A stretch of 64,000 nt of DNA from PHBD01 sp964578535. Its GTDB lineage: Bacteria > Desulfobacterota > Syntrophia > Syntrophales > PHBD01. Where the stretch lies: positions 1 to 64,000 of the forward strand of contig CAZODI010000010.1 in NCBI GenBank assembly GCA_964578535.1. Direction: 5' to 3'. The position numbers and the translations under genes are program-made. Below are positions 50,683-59,529 of the stretch, piece by piece; within the stretch, counting starts at the first letter, position 1, and each line of letters begins with the position of its first letter. The notes under the pieces are model-generated. The model was not told the DNA's origin. It was given only the letters and a program-made list of their open reading frames with translations, and searched no databases.

Positions 50683-52499
50683 CAGCAACGAAAAAGAAAG
50701 GCTCAGCGGGAAAGAGGCTGATGTCGGGAAACGAGGCCATTGCCCGCGGCGCGTACGAATGCGGCGTCCGCTTCGGCTCCGGCTATCCGGGAACGCCCAG
50801 CACGGAGATCATGGAAGAGTTCGCCCGGTATGAGGGTGTTTATGCCGAGTGGTCCCCCAATGAAAAGGTGGCCATGGAAGTGGGGATCGGCGCCGCCCTG
50901 GCGGGTGCTAAGGCCCTGGTTACCATGAAGCATGTCGGTGTGAATGTTGCCGCCGATCCTCTCTTTACCGTCAGTTATACAGGAACAAACGGTGCCCTGG
51001 TGATCGTCTCCGCCGACGACCCATCACTGCACAGTTCGCAGAACGAGCAGGACAACCGGAATTACGCGAAATTCGCCAAGATCCCGATGCTCGAGCCGGC
51101 CGACTCGGAGGAGGCGCGGCAATACGTCAAGATCGCCTTTGAGTTGAGCGAACGATTCGATACGCCGGTCTTCCTGCGGTCCGTGACGAGACTCTCCCAT
51201 TCCAAGGGAGTCGTAACACCCGAAGATCCCGTCCCGGTGGAAGACCGCACAGCCATTCGCTTCAATGCCGCCAAGTATGTCATGGTCCCCTTCAACGCCC
51301 GGGTCCGGCGCGTGGAAGTGGAGAAAAGAATGAACGCCCTTCGGGAATTTGCCGAGACGTTCCCGGAGAACCGAATGGAAATCAACGATCCCGAAGTGGG
51401 GATCATCACGGCGGGCATGTGCTACCACTATGCAAAAGCCGCCTTTCGGAATTATTCCTACCTGAAACTGGGGATGGTATACCCGCTCCCGGTGAATCTG
51501 ATCCGTGAATTCGCCCGAAAGGTAAAGAAACTCTATGTACTCGAGGAGATGGATCCGTTCTTCGAAGAACAGATCAAAGCCCTCGGCATCCCCGTGATCG
51601 GAAAGGAAATCTTCCCCTACACCGGGGAGTTCGATCCGGGAATCGTAGAGTCGGCCATCTCCGGAACAAGACCGGAATCCCTCTCCTGCCCGGTCGATAT
51701 TCCTCCGCGGCCGCCCAATCTCTGTCCGGGCTGTCCGCATCGCGGTCTTTTTCACGTCCTGAACCGCCTGAAGACCTTCGTCACCGGTGACATCGGCTGT
51801 TATACCCTGTCGTTCATGAAACCTCTCGAGGGACTGCATTCCTGCATCTGCATGGGAGCCAGCATCGGTATGGCCCACGGGATGAGCAAGGCCCTGGGAG
51901 AAAAGGGAAGGGGAAAGATCGTCGGAGTCATCGGCGATTCCACGTTCCTTCACAGCGGCATCACGCCTCTGCTCAACCTGGCCTATAACAAGGGCGACGC
52001 CGTGATCGTCATCTGCGACAACCGAACAACCGCCATGACGGGCATGCAGGAGCACCCGGGGACCGGTTATACCCTGCAGGGAGAGAAGACGAAGCCCGTG
52101 GATCTCAAGGAGCTGATCACCGCGCTTGGCATCGATTCCGTCAGGGTTGTTGATCCCTATGATCTGAAAGCGACAAGAGCTGTCCTCAAGGAGGAGCTCG
52201 ACCGGCCGGGCCCCTCGGTCGTCATCTCCCAGCGGGCCTGCGTCCTGTTCAAACGGGAGACACAGGCCGCCCGCAAGCCCCTTCGTGTTGATCCGGACAA
52301 ATGCATCGGCTGCCGAAACTGCATCGGCCTTGGCTGCCCGCCCATCGCTTGGCGGCCCTTCGAGGGAATGCCGCTGGAGCAGGTAAAGAAGAACGCCAAG
52401 AAGCAGGATGGAATGGCCGTAATCGATGGAACCCTCTGCAACGGCTGCACGGTCTGCCAGCAGCTGTGCAAGGTCGGGGCCATTGTCGAGGAGGACTGA
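50679..52499 (+). CDS. iorA: Indolepyruvate:ferredoxin oxidoreductase, alpha subunit
   Basis: The 606-residue protein has an N-terminal pyrimidine-binding domain (SGNEAIARGAYECGVRFGSGYPGTPS), a middle domain, and a TPP/Mg-binding domain (GDIGCYTLSFM, VIGDSTFLHSGITPLLN, DNRTTAMTG). Two ferredoxin motifs end it (CIGCRNCIGLGCPP, CNGCTVCQQLCKVGA). It oxidatively decarboxylates aryl-pyruvates from aromatic amino-acid transamination to aryl-acetyl-CoA, reducing ferredoxin, together with IorB. Length and motifs are typical. The start overlaps the SGNH-hydrolase gene by four bases, so it is translated from the surface-glycan transcript or one beginning inside it. Confidence 0.96.
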   Translation: MTATKKKGSAGKRLMSGNEAIARGAYECGVRFGSGYPGTPSTEIMEEFARYEGVYAEWSPNEKVAMEVGIGAALAGAKALVTMKHVGVNVAADPLFTVSYTGTNGALVIVSADDPSLHSSQNEQDNRNYAKFAKIPMLEPADSEEARQYVKIAFELSERFDTPVFLRSVTRLSHSKGVVTPEDPVPVEDRTAIRFNAAKYVMVPFNARVRRVEVEKRMNALREFAETFPENRMEINDPEVGIITAGMCYHYAKAAFRNYSYLKLGMVYPLPVNLIREFARKVKKLYVLEEMDPFFEEQIKALGIPVIGKEIFPYTGEFDPGIVESAISGTRPESLSCPVDIPPRPPNLCPGCPHRGLFHVLNRLKTFVTGDIGCYTLSFMKPLEGLHSCICMGASIGMAHGMSKALGEKGRGKIVGVIGDSTFLHSGITPLLNLAYNKGDAVIVICDNRTTAMTGMQEHPGTGYTLQGEKTKPVDLKELITALGIDSVRVVDPYDLKATRAVLKEELDRPGPSVVISQRACVLFKRETQAARKPLRVDPDKCIGCRNCIGLGCPPIAWRPFEGMPLEQVKKNAKKQDGMAVIDGTLCNGCTVCQQLCKVGAIVEED

Positions 52500-52502
52500 C
52501 GG

Positions 52503-53081
52503 ATGAAAAGCAACGTAAAAAGCATACTGATGGCCGGGGTGGGCGGACAGGGCGTCCTCCGGGCAAGTGACATTCTATGCCAGGTGATGATGGAATCGGG
52601 CCTGGACGTGAAAAAGAGCGAGGTTCACGGAATGGCCCAGCGGGGTGGATGCGTCACCAGCCACGTCCGTTATGGGCAAAAGGTCCATTCCCCTCTGGCA
52701 AAAAAGGGAAATGTGGAGATCCTGCTGGCTTTCGAGAAGCTGGAAACGCTTCGCTACCTGGATTACCTGGAACCGGGCGGCATCGTCATCATCAACGACG
52801 AACAGATGAACCCGCCGTCCGTCAACCTGGGGGCGGCGGCCTATCCGGACACTGTTGTTTCCATCGTCCGGGAGCGATTTCCCTCGGTTCTTGTGGTCAA
52901 CGCCCCGGAACTGGCCAATCGGGCCGGAAACCACCGGACCGTCAATACGGTTCTACTCGGTGTGCTGTCGAAATATCTCAAGATTGAAGAGAAGCAATGG
53001 GAAAAGGGGATCCGCGATTCCTTCCCGCCAAAGACCCTGGAAGCCAACATCAAGGCGTTTCACCTGGGCCGGGACGCTTAG
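52503..53081 (+). CDS. iorB: Indolepyruvate:ferredoxin oxidoreductase, beta subunit
   Basis: The 192-residue subunit is the gamma-type pyruvate oxidoreductase domain (GVGGQGVLRASDILCQVMM, EVHGMAQRGG, YLEPGGIVIINDEQ). It pairs with the TPP subunit to complete the active site. The gene begins three bases after the iorA stop, the standard iorAB arrangement. The 221-base gap that follows contains a TTGACA near 53159 without a clean -10, and otherwise shows nothing. Confidence 0.96.
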   Translation: MKSNVKSILMAGVGGQGVLRASDILCQVMMESGLDVKKSEVHGMAQRGGCVTSHVRYGQKVHSPLAKKGNVEILLAFEKLETLRYLDYLEPGGIVIINDEQMNPPSVNLGAAAYPDTVVSIVRERFPSVLVVNAPELANRAGNHRTVNTVLLGVLSKYLKIEEKQWEKGIRDSFPPKTLEANIKAFHLGRDA

Positions 53082-53302
53082 AACGGAGTTCCGGCACTTT
53101 TGCACGTTCCAGCTAAGGAGAAGGGTGGCCATAGGGACAACACCTTTCCCAGGTCGTTCTTGACAAATTCCATGCGATTGCTACTGTTCTTGCAGTCGGA
53201 ACGTCGCGGGATCCGTAACTGGAAACGATCTGACCCATAACGGAATTCCCGGCGCCTGAGGACATCCTTTTCGAGCGGAAAGAGAGCGAGTAGAGACGGA
53301 CC

Positions 53303-54247
53303 ATGGCGGAAGATTATTACAAGACCCTCGGAGTCGAAAAATCGGCCTCGTCGGAAGAAATCAAGAAGGCTTACCGGAAGCTGGCCCTGAAGTATCACCC
53401 GGACCGGAATCCTGACAACAAGGCCGCGGAAGAAAAGTTCAAGAAGATCAGCGAGGCCTACGCGGTCCTGAGCGACCCGGAAAAGAAACAGCAGTACGAC
53501 CAGTTCGGATCCGATCAGTTCCGCCAGCGCTATTCCCAGGAGGATATTTTCAGGGGGGTCGATCTGGACGAAATCCTCCGCGGTTTCGGCTTTGGCGGAT
53601 TCTCCCGGGGAGGCGCGAGAACCTACCGGACCACCACAAGAAGGGCAGGGGGGTATGGCGGCGCGGAAGCGGATCCGTTTTCCGATCTCTTCGGCGGAGG
53701 GCAGCAGTATACAAACATCCCCCAGCATGGCCAGGACCTGGAATACAACCTGGCCATCACCCTGGAAGAATCGGTTTTCGGCGCGGAGAAGAAAATCGCC
53801 GTTCCCCAGGAAGGGAAGGTTGAGGAAATCAACATCCGCATCCCCGCCGGCATCGCCGCCGGCAAGAAGCTGCGCCTTGGCGGGAAGGGCTATCCCGGTG
53901 CCTTCGGAGGGCCCCCGGGCGACCTCTACCTCCACATATCCCTTTTGCCCCACCCGATCTTTGCCCGGGACGGGAACGACATCTACTTCGAAAAATCTGT
54001 GACGTTCAGCCAGGCCGCCCTCGGGTCCACCGTCGAAGTGCCCACCCTGGACGGTACAACCAAACGGATCAAAATCCCCCCGGGAACGCAGAACAACACG
54101 AAGATCCGCATGAAAGGCTACGGCGTACCCACTATGAAGGGCTCGGGGAAGGGGGATCAGTTTGTCAAGATCAGCGTCCAGGTTCCGAAAAACCTGACGG
54201 ACCGGCAGACCCAGCTTTTGAAAAAGCTGGCCGAGGAAGGGATATAG
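53303..54247 (+). CDS. cbpA: CbpA-type DnaJ co-chaperone
   Basis: The J-domain (residues 4-70) has DYYKTLGVEKSASSEEI and HPD at 32-34, which stimulates DnaK ATPase. A Gly/Phe-rich linker (FGFGGFSRGG) and the two DnaJ C-terminal beta domains follow (about 145-310; RIPAGIAAGKKLRLGGKG). The Cys-rich zinc-finger domain of DnaJ is absent, which makes it CbpA-like; the 314-residue length agrees. It probably serves as a specialised co-chaperone. No heat-shock promoter or CIRCE element was recognised in the upstream 221 bases. Two lipoprotein genes follow 11 bases later. Confidence 0.9.
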   Translation: MAEDYYKTLGVEKSASSEEIKKAYRKLALKYHPDRNPDNKAAEEKFKKISEAYAVLSDPEKKQQYDQFGSDQFRQRYSQEDIFRGVDLDEILRGFGFGGFSRGGARTYRTTTRRAGGYGGAEADPFSDLFGGGQQYTNIPQHGQDLEYNLAITLEESVFGAEKKIAVPQEGKVEEINIRIPAGIAAGKKLRLGGKGYPGAFGGPPGDLYLHISLLPHPIFARDGNDIYFEKSVTFSQAALGSTVEVPTLDGTTKRIKIPPGTQNNTKIRMKGYGVPTMKGSGKGDQFVKISVQVPKNLTDRQTQLLKKLAEEGI

Positions 54248-54258
54248 GGGGAAGGGAT

Positions 54259-54639
54259 ATGGCCAGACGATTCCTCTTCACGGGATTGATCCTGATGATC
54301 CTCTTTGCTGCGGGCTGCGCAGCCGTGGGGCGTACCCGGGATTTTCGCCCCATTGAACCGGCATCGCTGTCTCGTGTCACGCCGGGGGTTACGACAGGCG
54401 CAGAGGTGATCCGCCTCTTCGGGCCGCCGTCTCAGATCGTTCGACTGTCCAACGGAAATGCCTATATTTATTCAAGTAAACTGTCCAAGACAACGGGGCT
54501 CTGGCTGGCCATCATCACCTTTGTCAACATGGACACCCGCCAGGACCAGGTGGTGTTCTTCCTCAATTCCCAGGATGTGGTGACCCACCATGGCGCATCG
54601 TTCCATGCCGGAGAGGCCTCTTACGGCTTCCCGTTTTAG
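54259..54639 (+). CDS. Small lipoprotein, BamE/SmpA-like fold
   Basis: The 126-residue product has a lipoprotein signal (residues 1-20, LMILFAAGC; lipidated Cys at about 20). A small domain follows with the BamE-type pattern: RVTPGVTTGAEVIRLFGPPSQIV, then strands with IYSSKLSK and FVNMDTRQDQVVFFLNS. BamE-like lipoproteins bind outer-membrane assembly complexes. It lies 11 bases after the co-chaperone and overlaps a second lipoprotein gene. The role is not known; paralogy to the next gene is likely. Confidence 0.75.
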   Translation: MARRFLFTGLILMILFAAGCAAVGRTRDFRPIEPASLSRVTPGVTTGAEVIRLFGPPSQIVRLSNGNAYIYSSKLSKTTGLWLAIITFVNMDTRQDQVVFFLNSQDVVTHHGASFHAGEASYGFPF

Positions 54640-55069
54640 ATCAGCGCTTATTCTTTTCATCCTTGCCGGCATCGTCTTCATGACGGGTTGCGCTTCCTTC
54701 CGGATCATGCACGCCCGGGAGGGAAATGACGTGACCGACCCGGGAAACCGTTTTCAGCCCGGGAAAAGCAGCCTCGGGGATGTCCTTGCCGTCTACGGCG
54801 CTCCAACGGAGATCCATAAACTCGGGACGGAAACCCTCCTCGTCTATGAACGGATGCACTACCGCGGCGGCCAGATGACCGTGGGCATCCCAATGAGCGA
54901 CATCCTTCCCACCAGCGTCAATCTCAGCGGCCACGGCGACCTGATCCGCTACGACACGGCGGCTTTCTTTTTCCGGCCCGATTCCGTCCTCATCCGGACC
55001 GCCTACGTCCAGGGGAGTTCCTATCCATTCTGGGACACCTTCTGGAGCGACAAAACCGACCGGCCGTAA
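54605..55069 (+). CDS. Second BamE-like lipoprotein
   Basis: The chosen ATG (54605; another lies five codons upstream) overlaps the preceding lipoprotein gene by 35 bases in a different frame. The signal ends at LAGIVFMTGC, with Cys lipidation. The domain shows a comparable pattern (FQPGKSSLGDVLAVYGAPTEIHK, then LLVYERMHYRG) and a longer C-terminal part (to SSYPFWDTFW). The shared G-x-P segment and signal type indicate a tandem duplication with divergence. It faces the convergent UPF0280 gene across a 234-base AT-rich gap. Confidence 0.73.
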   Translation: MPERPLTASRFRSALILFILAGIVFMTGCASFRIMHAREGNDVTDPGNRFQPGKSSLGDVLAVYGAPTEIHKLGTETLLVYERMHYRGGQMTVGIPMSDILPTSVNLSGHGDLIRYDTAAFFFRPDSVLIRTAYVQGSSYPFWDTFWSDKTDRP

Positions 55070-55303
55070 CATTTCCTCCGACCCAACAACGAAAAATCCC
55101 CTCGCCACCACCTATATTGTCCGATAAGATATGTTATGTAAACCATGCCGTCGGTTTTTTTGTTTGCGGTCAGGACCGGGGTTATTTTTTCTAGGCTATC
55201 GTTTTGATGTTCCCTGACAGATGTGAATTGTCTTCTCGAATTGCTTTGCGATGAAAAGTATTTCTTGTCGTCGTTTCTTCTCTGTTGTGTCTTGCTTTTT
55301 TTC
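55070..55303. terminator. Intergenic gap between convergent genes, possible terminators
   Basis: The gap contains two T-rich tracts. GGTTTTTTTG (about 55153-55162) has no clear stem before it. GGTTATTTTTT (about 55180-55190) follows a small CGGT/ACCG hairpin at 55167-55178. They may end the lipoprotein transcript. Nothing else is recognisable. Confidence 0.4.
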
Positions 55304-56023
55304 TCACGTCAGTTCCACTTCACCCCAGGCACCCATCCTGTCGCCGACGATGATGACGACTCCCAGAACGCCGGCTATTTCTTTTGCCCTTTCGATTCCA
55401 TTTCCGATTGTCGTGGCATTCTGAACCAGGTTTCCAATGGAACTCGCTGCGGCATCGGCCAAGGCCGCCGATTTGGAAATGACGGTCACGGCATCCGCAC
55501 GGCCGAGGCTCAGGCTCGGTCCGACGGTGCCTGAGGATGTGCAGATGCCCAGCGGGGTCTGTTCGGGACGGATTCTCAATGCAATCCGGTCGCTTAGAGG
55601 AGATGTCCCGGCAAAAAGACCAACCCGGACTTCCCGATCCATCCCGATAAAGATGTCTCCTCCGTTTTCGACCATGATGTTGCCGGATAACGTCAGGAGG
55701 TCTCGGCCCACTCGCTCCGCCATGGCGCCGGCAACCGCCGCCATGGGCCCGACGCCGGCCCGATCCGCGGCATCGAGCATATCGCGGACAATCGGCGGGG
55801 CCATATTGTCTTTCATCAATGGAATCAGTGATTTCAGGAAATCAGGACAGGACTCGATGTACGACTCGATCTGGCGACGATAATGATGGACAGCCTGGAG
55901 TGCGGGTTCGGTCAGGTCACAGGAAGCGCTGATCATCAGGTCCGTCTGGCCGACCTGAATTGAAAAGGACACCAGACCCGGGGTTGAGGTCCTCCGCCGA
56001 TACGTTCGCTCCCGGTATTCCAT
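55304..56023 (-). CDS. UPF0280 (ApbE-like fold) protein
   Basis: The 239-residue soluble protein matches UPF0280 (RTSTPGLVSFSIQVGQTDLM; AAVAGAMAERVGRDLLTLSGNI; VENGGDIFIGMDREVRVGLF; TPLGICTSSGTVGPSLSLG). The VENGGDI and TSSGT segments resemble FMN-transferase ApbE. The function of UPF0280 is not established. Its ATG overlaps the dnaE stop by one base (TAATG), so it is co-translated as the last gene of the minus-strand operon. A role in maturing flavin or Fe-S proteins has been suggested for relatives; that is inference. Confidence 0.85.
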   Translation of the reverse strand: MEYRERTYRRRTSTPGLVSFSIQVGQTDLMISASCDLTEPALQAVHHYRRQIESYIESCPDFLKSLIPLMKDNMAPPIVRDMLDAADRAGVGPMAAVAGAMAERVGRDLLTLSGNIMVENGGDIFIGMDREVRVGLFAGTSPLSDRIALRIRPEQTPLGICTSSGTVGPSLSLGRADAVTVISKSAALADAAASSIGNLVQNATTIGNGIERAKEIAGVLGVVIIVGDRMGAWGEVELT

Positions 56024-59000
56024 TATTGAAAACGGGTGGTTCCTTTCCCCAGGAACTGATCCGCCTCGTCCTTTAATTCATCCGAGATGTGAAGGCGGAC
56101 GTCTTGTCCCAGATAGATCACCGTCTCGCAGCCATTCACTTGAATATGAAGGAATCCGTCGTATTTACCGGGATATTTCAGAACCAGCGTCTTCAGGGCG
56201 ACCAGGTCATCCGGCCGGAAGCGGGACGAATCGACTGTGAAATGGACGGACGAAAAAGGATGCTCCGCTATGTCCGCCAGATTGGTGATCTCCGTCGCCT
56301 TGACACGCACATTTTCCTCGTCGGCGTCCAGTGTCCCCGTCACGAGGAGAGGATCCGCCCCCTTCAGCAATGCCTCGCATTGGCGATAGGTGTCCCCAAA
56401 GACGATAACCTCGACAGATCCCTTCATATCTTCAAAGGTTACATATGCCATGGTGTCTTTGCGCTTCGTCTTGAGCTCCTTGATGGCGCTGACAATCCCG
56501 CCAAAGGAAACGGTTTCCTTGTCCTGCATCTGCCTGAGTGTCTCGATGTCCGCCGTGGCGACCCGTTTGAGCTTCTCTTCGACAAAAGCCAGGGGGTGAC
56601 TGGTGATGTAGAAGCCGATCAGCTCCTTTTCATAGGAGAGCATTACCTTGTGATTACGAGGAATATTATCTACATTATTAAAGTTACCGTTTAAGTCGTC
56701 GCTGCTGTCGTTTTCCTCCAGCGCGTCGAACAAACCGGCCTGGCCGGCTGCCCTGTGCTGGGATTCCCGGCTTGCCAGTTCCAGGTCGTGTTCAAAAGAC
56801 TCCATCAACCGGCGGCGATTCGGATAAACGGAGTCGAAGGCGCCGCACTTGACCAGGCTTTCCACGACCCGCTTGTTGATCTTCCGAAGATCGGCACGAC
56901 GGCAAAAATCCTTGAATGACAGAAACTTCCCCTTTTCACGCCGGGCATCGAGAATGGCTTCCACGGCTCCGACCCCAACGTTTTTGACCGCCGCCAGACC
57001 GAAGCGAATGTTTCCATCTTCGGAAACACTGAAATCACGGAGTGACGAGTTGATGTCCGGAGGCAGAACAGCGATCCCCAGGGACCGGCAACCGTGGATG
57101 TACCGAATGATCTTGTCCCGGTTGTCTTTTTCCGAGGTGAGCAGGGCCGCCATGAATTCAGCAGGATAATGGGCCTTCAGGTACGCCGTCTGGTAGGTGA
57201 TGATCGCATAGGCGGCGCTGTGCGATTTATTGAAGCCGTACTCGGCGAAGGTCTCCATCTGATCCCAGATCTTCTGTGCCTTCTGCTGCGGAATGTCGTT
57301 CCGTTTCGCCCCTTCCAGGAACTTGGGCTTCTCCTTCTCCATTTCCTCAGGCTTCTTCTTGCTCATCAACCGGCGCAGGTTGTCCGCATCGGCCATGGAA
57401 TAGCCGCCGATGGATCCGGCAATCTGCATGACCTGTTCCTGATAGACGATAACGCCGTATGTTTCCTGCAGAACATCCTTCAACTGCGGAACTTCGTAGG
57501 TGATTTTCGTCCGTCCCTGCTTGCGGGCGATGAAATCGGGGATCTGGCTCATCGGCCCGGGACGATACAGGGCGATCAGAGCGATGACATCCTCGATGCA
57601 GTCGGGCCGAAGGTTGACCAGGAGGTCCTTCATGCCGGAGCTCTCCAGCTGGAAAACACCGTCGGTGTCTCCCCGACCCAGGAGTTCATAGGTCTTTGGA
57701 TCGTCGAGAGGCAGATCCTCGATGTTCAGGTGAACGCCCCTTCCCTCTTCAATGAACTGGAGACTGTTCTGAATGACCGTCAGTGTCTTGAGACCCAGGA
57801 AGTCGAACTTGGTCAGCCCGATGTCCTGAAGGTCCTTCATGGCGTACTGCGTCACCACCGAATCGTCGCCCTTGGGGCTCCGATAGAGGGGCACCCGTTC
57901 CACCAGCGGTACGTCGGAGATGACCACGCCGGCCGCATGGGTGGAGGCGTGGCGGTTCAGTCCCTCCAGCGACCGGGAAAGATGGAGGAGTTTCCGGACT
58001 TTGTCATTTTTTTTGGCCTCCTCCTGAAGGCGCGCCTCATCATGAATGGCCTGATCGAGGGTAATGTTCAGAACACTGGGAACCAGCTTCGCGATCGCAT
58101 CCACTTCGCCGTAGGGAATGCTGAGAGCCCGCCCGACGTCGCGGATGACCGCCTTGGCCTTCATCTGCCCGAAGGTGATGATCTGGGCCACCCTGTCATG
58201 GCCGTATTTGTCCGTCACGTACCGGATGATTTCGTCCCGCCCCTCCTGGCAAAAATCGATGTCGATATCGGGCATGCTCTTGCGGTTCGGATTTAGAAAC
58301 CGCTCGAAGAAGAGGCCATAACGGATCGGATCGATGGAAGTAATGTCGATAGCGAAGGCCACCAGGCTTCCCGCGGCGGATCCCCGGCCGGGTCCGACGG
58401 GGATTTTCCTCTTTTTGGCGTACCGCACAAAATCCGCGACGATAAGGAAATAGCCGGAAAAACCCATGTTGCGGATCATTTCCAGCTCTTCCCGGAGCCG
58501 CTTCAGGTACACCGACCGAAGTTCCGGGTCCCTGCCGCGGAGCAGGGCCGGCAGCTTCTCCGCCAGCCCTTTTTCCGCCTCCCGGACCAGGAGTTCATCC
58601 AGGGATTCTCCAGAGTCACTCTCGAACTGTGGGAGAAGGAACTCACCGAAGGTGAAGGAAAGCTGGCAGCGTTCGGCGATTCGGAGCGTGTTTTCAATTG
58701 CCTCCGGGTGGTTCCCGAACAGCCGGATCATCTCCTCGGGGGAACGGAAATAGAGCTGATCCGTCTCGAACCGCATCCGGTCCGTCGTTTCCATGTTTTT
58801 TCCCGTCTGGATGCACAGCAGGACTTCATGGGCCTCGGCGTCCGAGCGCTGCAGGTAGTGGCAGTCGTTCGTCGCCACCAGGGGAATGGACCGTTTGCGG
58901 CTGATTTCGATCAGGCCGGCGTTGGCCTCCTTCTGTTCTTCCAGGCCGTTCTCCATGAGCTCGAGGTAGAAATTCCCATCCCCGAAGATGTCCCTCAGCT

Positions 59001-59487
59001 CGTCAGCGGCCCGGATGGCGCTTTCCCGGCCCTCTTTCAGGAGGCGGTCCGCAACCTCCCCGTGCAGGCAGGCGCTGGAGGCGATGAGTCCTTCGTGGTG
59101 TGCCCGGAGCAGGTCTCTGTCCACGCGGGGACGATAGTAAAAACCCTCCGTCCATCCCGCCGTGACGAGTTTCATCAGGTTCTTGTACCCGGTCATGTTC
59201 TCGGCCAGGACGACGAGATGGCGGGCGGTTTCCCCGATGCCCTGGGACTGCCTTTCGAAGCGGCTTCCCGGGGCGACGTAGAGCTCGCAGCCGATGATGG
59301 GCTTGATGCCTGCTTTCAAGGCCCGCTGGTAGAAATCGATGGCACCGAAAAGGTTGCCGTGGTCCGTGATGGCCAGGGCCTGCATCCCGTACTCTTTCGC
59401 CTTCTGGAAGAGATCGCCCAGGCGGATGGCGCCGTCCAGCAGGCTGTACTGGGTATGAACATGAAGATGGACGAAATCGGAGGGCAT
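56023..59487 (-). CDS. dnaE: DNA polymerase III, alpha subunit
   Basis: ATG 59487 gives 1154 residues, the usual length; TTG 59511 is a weaker option. The N-terminal PHP domain (HLHVHTQYSLLDGA, ITDHGNL) is followed by palm and thumb regions with the catalytic acids (PGRGSAAGSLVAFAI, MPDIDIDFCQEGRDE). The fingers, helix-hairpin-helix and C-terminal OB domain (SFGGIVSAIKELKTKRKDTM) follow. The PHP metal ligands look complete, which fits proofreading-competent PHP enzymes. It is the replicative polymerase. It sits between guaB and the UPF0280 gene, 42 bases after guaB. Confidence 0.97.
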   Translation of the reverse strand: MPSDFVHLHVHTQYSLLDGAIRLGDLFQKAKEYGMQALAITDHGNLFGAIDFYQRALKAGIKPIIGCELYVAPGSRFERQSQGIGETARHLVVLAENMTGYKNLMKLVTAGWTEGFYYRPRVDRDLLRAHHEGLIASSACLHGEVADRLLKEGRESAIRAADELRDIFGDGNFYLELMENGLEEQKEANAGLIEISRKRSIPLVATNDCHYLQRSDAEAHEVLLCIQTGKNMETTDRMRFETDQLYFRSPEEMIRLFGNHPEAIENTLRIAERCQLSFTFGEFLLPQFESDSGESLDELLVREAEKGLAEKLPALLRGRDPELRSVYLKRLREELEMIRNMGFSGYFLIVADFVRYAKKRKIPVGPGRGSAAGSLVAFAIDITSIDPIRYGLFFERFLNPNRKSMPDIDIDFCQEGRDEIIRYVTDKYGHDRVAQIITFGQMKAKAVIRDVGRALSIPYGEVDAIAKLVPSVLNITLDQAIHDEARLQEEAKKNDKVRKLLHLSRSLEGLNRHASTHAAGVVISDVPLVERVPLYRSPKGDDSVVTQYAMKDLQDIGLTKFDFLGLKTLTVIQNSLQFIEEGRGVHLNIEDLPLDDPKTYELLGRGDTDGVFQLESSGMKDLLVNLRPDCIEDVIALIALYRPGPMSQIPDFIARKQGRTKITYEVPQLKDVLQETYGVIVYQEQVMQIAGSIGGYSMADADNLRRLMSKKKPEEMEKEKPKFLEGAKRNDIPQQKAQKIWDQMETFAEYGFNKSHSAAYAIITYQTAYLKAHYPAEFMAALLTSEKDNRDKIIRYIHGCRSLGIAVLPPDINSSLRDFSVSEDGNIRFGLAAVKNVGVGAVEAILDARREKGKFLSFKDFCRRADLRKINKRVVESLVKCGAFDSVYPNRRRLMESFEHDLELASRESQHRAAGQAGLFDALEENDSSDDLNGNFNNVDNIPRNHKVMLSYEKELIGFYITSHPLAFVEEKLKRVATADIETLRQMQDKETVSFGGIVSAIKELKTKRKDTMAYVTFEDMKGSVEVIVFGDTYRQCEALLKGADPLLVTGTLDADEENVRVKATEITNLADIAEHPFSSVHFTVDSSRFRPDDLVALKTLVLKYPGKYDGFLHIQVNGCETVIYLGQDVRLHISDELKDEADQFLGKGTTRFQ

Positions 59488-59529
59488 AGGATTCTCGATG
59501 GCGGGCGACAATGTCGTCCGGACCGGTGC

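Noticed and set aside
57094..58296. 400-codon plus-strand open frame
   Set aside because: It lies opposite the catalytic region of dnaE, whose motifs are unambiguous.
59487..59511. TTG 59511 as dnaE start
   Set aside because: ATG 59487 begins directly before the conserved PHP sequence and matches the family length.
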